From contig JAFUDV010000085.1 in the NCBI GenBank assembly GCA_017464245.1, forward strand, positions 36,226 to 100,225: DNA of 64,000 bases, in the 5' to 3' direction. Shown here in pieces: positions 8,408-16,972 of the stretch. Every line of letters begins with the position of its first letter. Within the stretch, counting starts at the first letter, position 1. The stretch comes from Bacteroidales bacterium (GTDB lineage: Bacteria; Bacteroidota; Bacteroidia; Bacteroidales; UBA932). The translations under genes and the position numbers were made by a program. The notes beneath the pieces are model-generated. The model was not told the origin of the DNA, did no database searches, and worked only from the letters and a program-made list of their open reading frames with translations.

Positions 8408-11400
8408 ATGTCAGCCTTTCGGGAACAACTCCGGCGGACAGTCCTCCGGCTGGACGGCGCCACCGGGACTGAAATCCAGCGTTACACCCTGACGGAAGAG
8501 GACTTCCGGCAGGGTGTATTCTTGGATACGCCCATTCCCCTGAAAGGGAACAACGAGTGCCTGAACCTGACGCGGCAGGATGTCATCACGGCCGTGCACG
8601 AGGCCTATATCGCGGCCGGGGCCGACATCATCGAGACCAATACCTTCAGCGCAAACCGCATCTCCCAGAAGGAGTACGGGCTGGAGGCCCATGCGCGGGA
8701 CATGGCCCTCGCCGGGGCCCGGATCGCCCGCGCTGCGGCCGACAAGGTCCCCCGGAAGGTGTGGGTAGCCGGCAGCATCGGCCCGACCTCCAAGTCCCTG
8801 ACGCTGGCGCCGGACATCGCCCGGCCGGCGGAGCGGCCGTACAGTTTCGACGAGATGGCGGCGAGCTACCGCGAGCAGGTCGAGGCCCTCATCGAGGGCG
8901 GCGTGGACCTGCTGCTCATCGAGACGGCGTTCGATGCGCTGAACGTGAAGGCGGCGCTGTACGCGGTGGAGACGGTGCAGGAAGGATTCCCGGTGATTGT
9001 ATCCGTTTCCGTGGGGGACAAGAGCGGAAGGACGCTGACGGGGCAGACGCTGGAGGCTTTCTACACCGCCGTGCGGCACTATCCGCTGGCGGCCTTCGGC
9101 GTGAACTGCTCGCTCGGGGCCGACGGGCTCCTGCCGCTGGTGAAGGACATCGCTTCCTTCAGCGACGTGCCGGTGATCTGCTACCCGAACGCCGGCCTGC
9201 CCAACGAACTGGGCGGATATGACCAGACGCCGGAGCAGATGGCCGCCGAGATGGCCCGGTTCGACAGGCTCCTGAACATCGCCGGCGGCTGCTGCGGGAC
9301 GACCCCGGAACACATCCGCGCCATTCCCGCACTCTCCCCCGCCCCGTCAAAACCCAAGCATGACAAACTGACGGTCAGCGGACTGGAAGCCTATCTCATC
9401 GACACGCAGAAGCGGAACTTCACCCTCATCGGCGAACGGACGAACGTCGCCGGCAGCCGGAAGTTCGCGCGCCTGGTCGCCGCCGGCGACTATGACGCGG
9501 CCCTGGAAGTGGCTGCGAACCAGATCGAGGGCGGAGCCAGCGTCATCGACATCAACATGGACGATGCGATGCTGGACGGACCGGTGGCGATGGAAACCTT
9601 CGTCCGCACCCTGCAGAACGACCCGGCCGTGGCGAAAGCGGCCCTGATGATCGATTCTTCCCACTGGGAATGCATCCTGGCGGGCCTGAAGAACGCGCAG
9701 GGCAAGTGCATCGTCAATTCCATCAGCCTCAAGGACGGCGAGGAAGCCTTCCTCGCGAAGGCCCGGGAAATCCACCGGCTGGGCGCCGCGATGGTCGTGA
9801 TGGCCTTCGACGAGGAAGGCCAAGCCACCACCTACGAGAAGAAAGTCGCCGTCTGCGAACGCGCGTACCGCCTCCTGACCGGCATCGGCATTCCGGCGGA
9901 AGATATCATTTTCGATGTCAATGTCCTGTCCATCGGCACGGGCATCCCCGAGCACGACCGTTATGGGATCGACTTCATCGAAGCCGTCCGCTGGATCAAG
10001 CAAAACCTCCCCGGGGCTTATACCTCCGGCGGCATCTCCAATCTCTCCTTCGCCTTCCGGGGCAACAATCCGGTGCGCAGCGCGATGCACGCCGTGTTCC
10101 TGTATCACGCCATCCGCGCGGGCCTGGACATGGCCATCGTCAATCCGGGGATGATCCTCCAATACGACGACATCGAGCCGGAACTCCAGACGGCGGTCGA
10201 GGACCTCATCCTGTGCCGGGATCCGCACGCGACGGAAAGGCTGATGAATGTCATTCAGAGACAAGCGTCTGTCATTCCGGGCGAAGTGAAGGAATCTGCA
10301 GATTCTCACGTCGGCCAAAGGCCTCCTCAGGATGACAGTACCCTTATTCAACAGGCCTTGCTGACCGGCCGGGAGGAAGGCCTCGCGGAGGCGGTGAATG
10401 CCGCCCGGGAGCGGCTGGGATCGGCCGTACAGGTCATCGAGGGGCCGCTCATGGCGGGCATGGAAGAAGTCGGCCGACGCTTCGGCGAAGGAAAGATGTT
10501 CCTTCCGCAGGTCGTGAAATCGGCCAAGGTGATGAAGGACGCCGTAGCCCTGCTGGAGCCCTACATGGAGGAAGGCGGTCAGGCTGCGCAGCGGCCGGTC
10601 GTCATCCATGCGACAGTCAAGGGCGATGTCCACGACATCGGCAAGAACATCGCGGGCATCGTGCTGCGGTGCAACGGGTTCGAAGTGGTGGACCTGGGCG
10701 TGATGGTGGACAAGGAGACCATCCTGGAAGCTGCGGAAAAACATCACGCCGCCCTGATCGGCGTAAGCGGTCTCATCACACCATCGCTGTTCCAGATGGA
10801 GGAGCTGTGCCGCGAGATGAAGGCCCGCGGACTGGATACGCCGCTGTTCATCGGCGGCGCCACGACCTCCGCCCTGCACACGGCCGTAAAACTGGCGCCG
10901 CTCTACGACCATGTTTTCTACGCACCGGACGCGTCCGCGGGCGCCGTGCTGGCGAAGAAATGCATCCTGGACCGGAAGACCTTCGAGGAGGCCCAGCATG
11001 CGGAACAGGCCCGCATCCGTGCCCTGCACGAAGGGCGCAAAGCCGCGCCCGCACCCGCGCAAACCGGCTTTGAACCAGAAAGTTATCTCCGAACCGTCCC
11101 CAACGGCATTCCGCTGACGGAAATTCCGCTTGCGGAGCTCGTTTCCCTCTTTGACTGGACGATGTTCCGCGCCGTCTGGGGCGTGAAGGAAAACGCGGAG
11201 CTCACGGCGGAAGGCCGCGCCGTGCTGGACCGGATGGTCCGCTGCGGCAGCGTCACCGTCCGCCTGGCCGCCCGCTTCTTCGCCGCGTACCGGGAAGGCA
11301 ACACCATCGACCTGGGCACCTGCCGTCTCCCCATGCTCCGGCAAGAAGAGGCTCCCGGCCGCTCCCTAGCGGACTTCGTTCCCGCCAACGGCACCGGTCC

Positions 11401-11881
11401 CTTCGGTTTGTTCGCCATCAGCGTGCACGCCGTACAACCGGTCCTTCGACATACTCAGGGACCGCAACTGCACCCCGCAGGCTGCACCTGCGAAGCCTGC
11501 CGCAACGACTACGATTCCATGATGGAGCGGGCCGTGCGCGTCACCCTGGCCGAAGCGGCCTCCGCCTGGCTGGACAAGCGCCTGGCCCGGGACCTGCCCG
11601 CCGGTGTCCGCATCGCCAAGCCGGCCGCCGGCTACGCGTCCTGTCCGGACCACAGCCTCAAGAGGGACATCCTCCGGCTGCTGCCGGACGGCATCGGCAT
11701 CACCCTCACCGAAAGCTGCGCGATGATACCGGATGCTTCCATCTGCGGATTCATCGTCCTCCATCCCGAAGCGGGGTATCCGGAAATCCGGCATATCGGC
11801 CGGGAACAATACGAACTTTACGCTGACACCCGCGGTTTCTCCCCCGACGAAGCCCGGACTTTCCTCTCCCATCTGTTATGA
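8408..11881 (+). CDS. metH: Cobalamin-dependent methionine synthase MetH
   Basis: MetH methylates homocysteine to methionine using 5-methyltetrahydrofolate and B12 in the cytoplasm. The 1157-residue protein has all four modules. The homocysteine domain (1 to about 315) has zinc-site cysteines in GVNCSLG and GGCCGTT. The pterin domain (about 330-605) has FTLIGERTNVAGSRKFARLV. The cobalamin cap and domain (about 645-880) has the B12-ligand motif GDVHDIGKN near residue 740. The activation domain has AKPAAGYASCPDHSLK and a good C-terminus. Two in-frame oddities sit in linkers: a 70-bp palindromic repeat at 10269-10338 (residues about 621-644) and a related short repeat at 11440-11463 (about 1011-1019). 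The stop overlaps the metF start. Confidence 0.95.
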   Translation: MSAFREQLRRTVLRLDGATGTEIQRYTLTEEDFRQGVFLDTPIPLKGNNECLNLTRQDVITAVHEAYIAAGADIIETNTFSANRISQKEYGLEAHARDMALAGARIARAAADKVPRKVWVAGSIGPTSKSLTLAPDIARPAERPYSFDEMAASYREQVEALIEGGVDLLLIETAFDALNVKAALYAVETVQEGFPVIVSVSVGDKSGRTLTGQTLEAFYTAVRHYPLAAFGVNCSLGADGLLPLVKDIASFSDVPVICYPNAGLPNELGGYDQTPEQMAAEMARFDRLLNIAGGCCGTTPEHIRAIPALSPAPSKPKHDKLTVSGLEAYLIDTQKRNFTLIGERTNVAGSRKFARLVAAGDYDAALEVAANQIEGGASVIDINMDDAMLDGPVAMETFVRTLQNDPAVAKAALMIDSSHWECILAGLKNAQGKCIVNSISLKDGEEAFLAKAREIHRLGAAMVVMAFDEEGQATTYEKKVAVCERAYRLLTGIGIPAEDIIFDVNVLSIGTGIPEHDRYGIDFIEAVRWIKQNLPGAYTSGGISNLSFAFRGNNPVRSAMHAVFLYHAIRAGLDMAIVNPGMILQYDDIEPELQTAVEDLILCRDPHATERLMNVIQRQASVIPGEVKESADSHVGQRPPQDDSTLIQQALLTGREEGLAEAVNAARERLGSAVQVIEGPLMAGMEEVGRRFGEGKMFLPQVVKSAKVMKDAVALLEPYMEEGGQAAQRPVVIHATVKGDVHDIGKNIAGIVLRCNGFEVVDLGVMVDKETILEAAEKHHAALIGVSGLITPSLFQMEELCREMKARGLDTPLFIGGATTSALHTAVKLAPLYDHVFYAPDASAGAVLAKKCILDRKTFEEAQHAEQARIRALHEGRKAAPAPAQTGFEPESYLRTVPNGIPLTEIPLAELVSLFDWTMFRAVWGVKENAELTAEGRAVLDRMVRCGSVTVRLAARFFAAYREGNTIDLGTCRLPMLRQEEAPGRSLADFVPANGTGPFGLFAISVHAVQPVLRHTQGPQLHPAGCTCEACRNDYDSMMERAVRVTLAEAASAWLDKRLARDLPAGVRIAKPAAGYASCPDHSLKRDILRLLPDGIGITLTESCAMIPDASICGFIVLHPEAGYPEIRHIGREQYELYADTRGFSPDEARTFLSHLL
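10269..10338. repeat. Palindromic repeat inserted in frame within metH
   Basis: The 70-bp unit begins CTGTCATTCC and ends GGATGACAG, so its ends are inverted repeats, and it has a perfect central palindrome GAATCTGCAGATTC. It encodes about 23 residues between the pterin and cobalamin domains that have no counterpart I know in MetH. A related half-unit is at 45156-45182. Confidence 0.75.
11440..11463. repeat. Short palindromic repeat fragment in metH
   Basis: The unit has ends GGTCC and GGACC around CTTCGACATACTCAG. It shares the TTCG-N5-CTCAG core with the reverse complement of the 45156-45182 copy. It lies in the activation-domain region, in a segment (AVQPVLRHTQGPQLHPAG) that looks inserted. 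Confidence 0.5.
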
Positions 11882-12795
11882 GAATCATCGACCTGCTGGA
11901 TGCCCGCCATCCTTTTCCCTCCCTGGAGATCGTGCCGCCCCTCAGCGGAAACACCAAGGACGAACTCCTGGGGAACATTGCTCCCCTGATGGAGTTCAAA
12001 CCCCGGTATATCAATGTCACCACCCACCGGGACGAGGTCCGCTTCGTGCCCCAGACCGACGGTTCCTTCCGACGCGAAATCGTGCACAGCCGCGTTTCCC
12101 CCGTCGCCGTGTGCGGCAGCATCCAGGCCCGGTACGACGTGGAAGTCGTCCCCCACATCATCTGCGCGGGCAACACCGCGTCGGAGATCGAATGGCTCGT
12201 CCGGGACTTCCAGTACCTGGGCATCGACAACGTCATGGCCCTCCGCGGCGATTCCCTGGTCGGGGAGAAACGGTTCGTTCCCACACCCGACGGCTATTCC
12301 CATGCCGACGAACTGGTCCGTGCCATCCGGCAGATGGACGGCGGCGCGAACCTCTGCATCGGCGTCGGGGGCTATCCGGAGAAACATTTCGAGGCGGCGA
12401 ACCCGGAAACGGACATCGCCTTCCTCAAGCAGAAGGTCGATGCGGGAGCGGACTGCATCATCACCCAGATGTTCTTCGACAACCAGGTGTTCTTCCGCTT
12501 CGTGGACCGCTGCCGGAACGCAGGCATCACCGTGCCCGTCATCCCCGGTCTCAAGCCGATCACCACGGCCCGCCAGGTCACGCTCCTGCCAGAATCCTTC
12601 TCCATCGACCTCCCGGTGGAACTCACCGAGGCCATCCGGAAAGCCGGAGACGACAAGGAAGCCGTCCGCCGCATCGGTATCGAGTGGTGCACCGCCCAGT
12701 GCCGGGAACTCCTGTACGAAGGCGTTCCCGCCGTCCACTTCTACACCATGGGAAAATCCACGAGCGTCGTGGAAGTATTGAGAAACTGCTTTTAA
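11878..12795 (+). CDS. metF: 5,10-methylenetetrahydrofolate reductase
   Basis: MetF reduces methylenetetrahydrofolate to methyltetrahydrofolate, the methyl donor for MetH. The 305-residue protein has the family pattern: FPSLEIVPPLSG at the N-terminus, FKPRYINVTTHRDE, PHIICAGNT, NVMALRGDS (family motif LRGDP with Ser in place of Pro), DAGADCIITQMFFDNQVF and VPVIPGLKPI. It overlaps metH by four bases (ATGA), which indicates translational coupling and a joint methionine-cycle operon. Confidence 0.95.
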   Translation: MRIIDLLDARHPFPSLEIVPPLSGNTKDELLGNIAPLMEFKPRYINVTTHRDEVRFVPQTDGSFRREIVHSRVSPVAVCGSIQARYDVEVVPHIICAGNTASEIEWLVRDFQYLGIDNVMALRGDSLVGEKRFVPTPDGYSHADELVRAIRQMDGGANLCIGVGGYPEKHFEAANPETDIAFLKQKVDAGADCIITQMFFDNQVFFRFVDRCRNAGITVPVIPGLKPITTARQVTLLPESFSIDLPVELTEAIRKAGDDKEAVRRIGIEWCTAQCRELLYEGVPAVHFYTMGKSTSVVEVLRNCF

Positions 12796-12804
12796 TCCCA
12801 AGCT

Positions 12805-13932
12805 ATGAAAAAGACCTGGATCCTGGTCCTGCTGGCCCTCGCGGGATGCAAGACCGCAACGGAAGAACCGCACACGTTCGACATCACGGCCTTCGGTGCC
12901 GCGGGCGACGGAACGACGGAATGCACGGAGGCCGTACAGGCTGCCATCGACAGCTGTTCCCGATCGGGCGGCGGAACGGTGCGGATACCGGAAGGCACCT
13001 TCCTGTGCCGGTCCCTGTTCCTGAAGGACCGGGTGGACCTGCACCTGGAGAAAGGGGCGGTGCTCCTGGGCGTGGACGATCCCGAGGCCTATGCCTCCTT
13101 CATCCCGCAGCACGACCTGTCCCGCTATGACAGCGGCGGGAATTCGGCCAATGCCAACAACACGGGCGACCGCCGCTGGATGAAGGCCTTCATCCACGGG
13201 AACGGGATCGAGGGGGCATCCATCACCGGTGAAGGGCTCATCGACGGACGGCACGTCTTCGACTCCCTGGGCGAAGAAGGCATGCGCGGGCCGCATACCA
13301 TCATCGTGGGAGAAGTGAAGGACTTCCGGATGGAGGGCGTCTCCGTCACCCGGGCGGCGAACTATGCCTTCCTGGGCTACGCGATGGAGAATGCCGTATT
13401 CCGGGGACTTCACATCACGGAAGGCTGGGACGGTATCCATATCCGGGGCGGCAAGCATGTGGAGATCGCGGACTGCCTGTTCGAGACGGGCGACGACTGC
13501 ATCGCCGGCGGTTACTGGGAGGACCTGTGCATCCACGACTGCGAAATCAACTCCTCCTGCAACGGCGTCCGGATGATCATGCCGTCCGACGGCGTGGAGA
13601 TGCGGGACTGCCACATCTACGGGCCCGGCGCCTATCCGCACCGTACCAGCGGCGAGGCGCGACGGAACAACACGCTGTTCGGCGTATGCCTGGAGCCCGG
13701 TGCCTGGGGCGCCGCCCCCGGCACGGCCCGGAACATCCGGCTGCACGACCTGCTGTTCGAGAACCTTTCCGCTCCGGTCTCCACCAGCGTGCGCGAAGGG
13801 TCCGCCGCGGACGACCTGACGCTGGAGCGCATCACAGCTACAGGCATGAAGGGTAACCTCACCCCGGTCGTGTCCTGGAACGACCAGGGGTTCACGACCA
13901 TCACGGTCCGGGATTTCACCCTTTCGAGATAG
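12805..13932 (+). CDS. GH28-like right-handed beta-helix lipoprotein
   Basis: The 375-residue product starts MKKTWILVLLALAGCKTATE with a lipobox. FDITAFGAAGDGTTECTEAV opens a pectate-lyase/polygalacturonase beta-helix. The GH28-like core reads TEGWDGIHIRGGKHVEIADC, then ETGDDCIAGG and SSCNGVRM, in place of the canonical NTDGID, GDDCIAIK and GHG motifs. The paired aspartates are kept, but the GHG histidine is not obvious, so the activity could differ from polygalacturonase. It starts nine bases after metF and probably shares that transcript, although the functions look unrelated. Confidence 0.7.
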   Translation: MKKTWILVLLALAGCKTATEEPHTFDITAFGAAGDGTTECTEAVQAAIDSCSRSGGGTVRIPEGTFLCRSLFLKDRVDLHLEKGAVLLGVDDPEAYASFIPQHDLSRYDSGGNSANANNTGDRRWMKAFIHGNGIEGASITGEGLIDGRHVFDSLGEEGMRGPHTIIVGEVKDFRMEGVSVTRAANYAFLGYAMENAVFRGLHITEGWDGIHIRGGKHVEIADCLFETGDDCIAGGYWEDLCIHDCEINSSCNGVRMIMPSDGVEMRDCHIYGPGAYPHRTSGEARRNNTLFGVCLEPGAWGAAPGTARNIRLHDLLFENLSAPVSTSVREGSAADDLTLERITATGMKGNLTPVVSWNDQGFTTITVRDFTLSR

Positions 13933-13936
13933 GTTC

Positions 13937-15109
13937 CTACTTCTTGACGAGAATCATGAACTTCTTGGCGATCAGCCGGTTATAGCGGTCCATAACCTCG
14001 CCTACGACATCCTCCCAGCTGCGGACCAGGCTCCGGGAGGCCTGGAGGCCCACCCGGCGTACCCTTTCGGGATCCCCGGCGAGGCTGCGGATACGACCGG
14101 TAAAGGCGTCCAGGTCGTCGGGCACCACGAAGCCGTTCACGTCGTCCGTCAGGACGGACGCTGCCGTCGCCGTCTCCAGCATGACGGACGGGCTGTGCAG
14201 GGCGGCCGCCTCCTTGACCACGATGCCGTCCGTATCATACAGTGACGGGAAGAGGAAAAGGTCCGACGCAGCATAATACCGCTTCAACTGCTCCCGGTCC
14301 TTGACGATGCCGGCGAACGTCACCCGGTCCTCCAATCCCTTCTCGCTGACGAGCTTCTTCATCTCGGAGGCAGCATAGCCGGTTCCCACGAAAAACATCC
14401 GGAAACGGAGGTCCTGCAGTTTCTCCAGGGCGTCGATGATCATCCGGACATTCTTCTCCCAGATATGCTGTCCCACGAAAAGGAGGGCGAATTCGTCCGG
14501 GGCGACCCCCAGCTGCGCACGGGCGTCGGCAAAGAAGGCGTCGGGATAGTCGGCGACAAGGTCGCTGCCGTTCGCCACCACCTCCACCGGTCCTTTGAAA
14601 CCGTACTCCCGCAGGACATCGATCACGGACTCCTGCGGCACCCAGACCTCGTCCGCGCGCTCGTAGAACTCGACGACCAGTTTGATGGCCTGGTTGACCA
14701 GCATGTCGGAAGGTATGACCCGCGAGAAATCCTCCCGGTACTTGGAATGGAACGTCGCGACGAGCGGGATGTTACGGAGCGACGCGACATGCGAGGCAAT
14801 GCGCCCGGCCACGAACGGAGAATGGGCATGGACGATCTTGAAGGGCCGCTTGACGATCTTCGCGAGGAAGGTCGGGTCCACTTCCCCGATTCCCGCCACA
14901 TAGGGTTTCCGGAACGGGACGGGAACGGAAAAATAGTCCAGCACCTCAAAGTCGTACCGGGAATAGTCCGCACCGGAAGCGGAGGGGGTGATGACCGATA
15001 CGCCGCCGACCATCTTCTGCATCCACTTCGCATAGTTTTCCACGCAGATGGCGACACCGTCCATGATGGGCGGGAATGATTCGTTGAAGAGTCCGATGTT
15101 CGATTCCAT
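13937..15109 (-). CDS. Glycosyltransferase family 4 protein
   Basis: GT4 enzymes transfer sugars from nucleotide donors with retention, often to lipids. The 390-residue protein has the N-terminal acceptor motif GLFNESFPPIMDGVAICVEN, a VHAHSPFVAG segment, then FVGQHIWEKNVRMIIDALEK and the donor-site motif LFPSLYDTDGIVVKEAAAL with its E-x7-E type spacing. This pattern resembles diacylglycerol or phosphatidylinositol glycosyltransferases. It converges on the GH28-like gene with a four-base gap and has its own promoter at 15129. Confidence 0.85.
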   Translation of the reverse strand: MESNIGLFNESFPPIMDGVAICVENYAKWMQKMVGGVSVITPSASGADYSRYDFEVLDYFSVPVPFRKPYVAGIGEVDPTFLAKIVKRPFKIVHAHSPFVAGRIASHVASLRNIPLVATFHSKYREDFSRVIPSDMLVNQAIKLVVEFYERADEVWVPQESVIDVLREYGFKGPVEVVANGSDLVADYPDAFFADARAQLGVAPDEFALLFVGQHIWEKNVRMIIDALEKLQDLRFRMFFVGTGYAASEMKKLVSEKGLEDRVTFAGIVKDREQLKRYYAASDLFLFPSLYDTDGIVVKEAAALHSPSVMLETATAASVLTDDVNGFVVPDDLDAFTGRIRSLAGDPERVRRVGLQASRSLVRSWEDVVGEVMDRYNRLIAKKFMILVKK

Positions 15110-15128
15110 AGTTCTTTGTAAAGCTGGA

Positions 15129-15136
15129 CAAAGATA
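15129..15136 (-). promoter_or_regulatory. -7 promoter box of the glycosyltransferase gene
   Basis: TATCTTTG on the minus strand, 19 bases before the ATG at 15109, matches TAnnTTTG. Confidence 0.6.
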
Positions 15137-15202
15137 CGCATTATTCCCGACATTCTGTCAGGTATGCTTTTTGCTGCTTTCCGGCGGACTGATTTGAACG
15201 AA

Positions 15203-15724
15203 ATGAAAAGACTGCTGATTCTCCTTTCCCTGGCGCTGTGCGCCGTGACGGCCGCGCAGGCACAGGATTTAAGTTGCACCTTCACCCAGAAAAAGACCCT
15301 CAAGGCGGTGAACAAGGTCATTCCCGGATCGGGAACCGTCACCTTTACGGCGCCGGACCATCTGTCCATGATCTATGACGAGCCCAAGGGCGAGTACCTC
15401 ATCATCGAGGGCATGCAGCTGAAGAACGCGGTGAAGGGGAAGGCCATCACCGTGGACACGTCCAAGAACGCCTATATGCGGAATCTCCGCAACACGCTCC
15501 TGAACTGCATCACAGGCAATTACGAGGCCGCTGCCAAGGACAATGACGCGAACCTCGTCGTGGAGGAGAAAAGCGGCATCAAGACCGTCACCCTCCTCGC
15601 CCGGAAACAGGCCGTCAAGGGCTATTCCCGGATCGTGATGGATTACAACAGGGAAGGTCTCCCCGTCCGGATGGTGCTGGACGAGTTCACCGGCATCGAG
15701 ACCGAGTACACTTTCAAATACTAG
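15203..15724 (+). CDS. LolA-like outer membrane lipoprotein carrier family protein
   Basis: LolA-type proteins are periplasmic carriers of lipoproteins or lipids. The 173-residue product starts MKRLLILLSLALCAVTAAQA, a cleavable signal peptide, and continues LSCTFTQKKTLKAVNKVIPG SGTV, LSMIYDEPKGEYLIIEG, and ends EFTGIETEYTFKY, typical of the LolA fold. The ATG at 15203 fits the signal peptide better than the upstream frame start. It faces the lipid operon and overlaps the acyl carrier protein gene tail-to-tail by 11 bases. A LolA paralog with an MmpL exporter and ACP also occurs in aryl polyene clusters, which suggests a lipid-trafficking role. Confidence 0.75.
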   Translation: MKRLLILLSLALCAVTAAQAQDLSCTFTQKKTLKAVNKVIPGSGTVTFTAPDHLSMIYDEPKGEYLIIEGMQLKNAVKGKAITVDTSKNAYMRNLRNTLLNCITGNYEAAAKDNDANLVVEEKSGIKTVTLLARKQAVKGYSRIVMDYNREGLPVRMVLDEFTGIETEYTFKY

Positions 15725-15947
15725 TCCCTTCCTGTTCCAGGTAGGTGACCACGTCCTGCACGGTGCGGAACGTGGCGAGCGCCTTGTCGGGAATGACGAT
15801 GCCATACTGGTCCTCGATGCGCATGAGGAGCTGGAGGATGTCCAGCGAATCCGCACCGAGGTCCTTCTTGATTTCCGATTCCAGGGTAATCTTCGCGGGG
15901 TCGAGCCGCAGCTGCTTGGCCAGGATGGCCTGTACTTTGTCAAACAT
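15714..15947 (-). CDS. Acyl carrier protein
   Basis: The 77-residue protein has the phosphopantetheine site GADSLDILQLLM, with Ser about 34 as the attachment residue, in an acidic four-helix protein of normal length. It is the last gene of the minus-strand lipid operon, five bases after plsX. It may be a dedicated carrier for that operon rather than the housekeeping AcpP, which in this group is usually next to fabF. Confidence 0.9.
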   Translation of the reverse strand: MFDKVQAILAKQLRLDPAKITLESEIKKDLGADSLDILQLLMRIEDQYGIVIPDKALATFRTVQDVVTYLEQEGTSI

Positions 15948-15952
15948 AGTCG

Positions 15953-16972
15953 CTAGTCTTCATAGTGTTCGTATCGGGCAACGACCTCCTCGATCTTCGA
16001 GGACAGGCGGCTGACTTCCATCCTGTAGGCCTGCCCGATGCATTTCTCCACGGCGACGGCCTTGCTGCTGCCGTGCCCCTTGACCACCACCTTGGAGGTG
16101 CCCAGGAGGACGGATCCGCCGTAGTTCTGATAATTCATGAACTCCTTCTCCTCCAGGAACATCCGTTTCATCAGGAGGGCGCCCAGCTTGTACAGGGTGC
16201 GGGAGTGGATATCTTTCTTGAGTTTCCTGAGGAGCTCCAGCGCAGTCCCTTCCGTCGTCTTGACGAGGACATTCCCGGAGAACCCGTCGGCCACGACTAC
16301 GTCGTAGGCGCCGGACAGCAGGTCCCGGCTTTCCATGTTGCCCACGAAGTTCACGCAGTCGGTATCCTTGAGGAGCGCATAGGTCTCCTTCCGGATGTCG
16401 TCGCCCTTTTCGGCCTCCTTGCCCACGTTCAGAAGCGCCGTGCGGGGATTCTTCACCCCGTACACTTCCTGCATGTACAGGCTTGCCATGATGGCGAACT
16501 GACGCAGGTGGGCCGGGGTGACCTCCACGTTGGCCCCGCTGTCGCAGATGCCCACGAGCCCGCCGTCCATGGTCGGGAGGATGGGACAGAAGGCCGGACG
16601 GATGACGCCCGGGATGCGGCCCAGCCTCACCAGGGCGCCGGTCACCAGGGCACCGGTGGAGCCGGTGGACACCATCCCGGCGATGTCGTCCTCGTCCCGC
16701 AGAAGGATGATGGCCTTCATCATGGAACTGTTCCGCTTGAGCCGCACCACGTCGGTGGGCTTCTCGTCACAACCGATCACCTCGGGCGCATGGACAATTT
16801 CCAGGCGGGAGGCGTCGTAGGATTTTCCTTCCAGCGCTTTCCGGAGCAGGGCTTCGTCGCCCGTCAGGAGCAGGTGCAGGTCGGGATTCTTCGCGAGGGC
16901 GGCGAGGGCGCCCGCAACGGGCGCCTCCGGCGAATGGTCGCCGCCGAAACAGTCGACAAGCAGCTTGATCAT
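15953..16972 (-). CDS. plsX: Phosphate acyltransferase PlsX
   Basis: PlsX interconverts acyl-ACP and acyl-phosphate for PlsY in phospholipid synthesis, at the membrane surface. The 339-residue protein starts MIKLLVDCFGGDHSPEAPVA (family motif DxxGGDxxP) and has MVSTGSTGALV, FCPILPTMDG, LLNVGKEAEKG and DGFSGNVLVKTTEGTA. The reading frame extends upstream into the neighbour, but the ATG at 16972 overlaps that gene's stop by four bases and gives the correct N-terminus. With FakA and DegV upstream it completes a fatty acid to acyl-phosphate to acyl-ACP route. Confidence 0.93.
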   Translation of the reverse strand: MIKLLVDCFGGDHSPEAPVAGALAALAKNPDLHLLLTGDEALLRKALEGKSYDASRLEIVHAPEVIGCDEKPTDVVRLKRNSSMMKAIILLRDEDDIAGMVSTGSTGALVTGALVRLGRIPGVIRPAFCPILPTMDGGLVGICDSGANVEVTPAHLRQFAIMASLYMQEVYGVKNPRTALLNVGKEAEKGDDIRKETYALLKDTDCVNFVGNMESRDLLSGAYDVVVADGFSGNVLVKTTEGTALELLRKLKKDIHSRTLYKLGALLMKRMFLEEKEFMNYQNYGGSVLLGTSKVVVKGHGSSKAVAVEKCIGQAYRMEVSRLSSKIEEVVARYEHYED

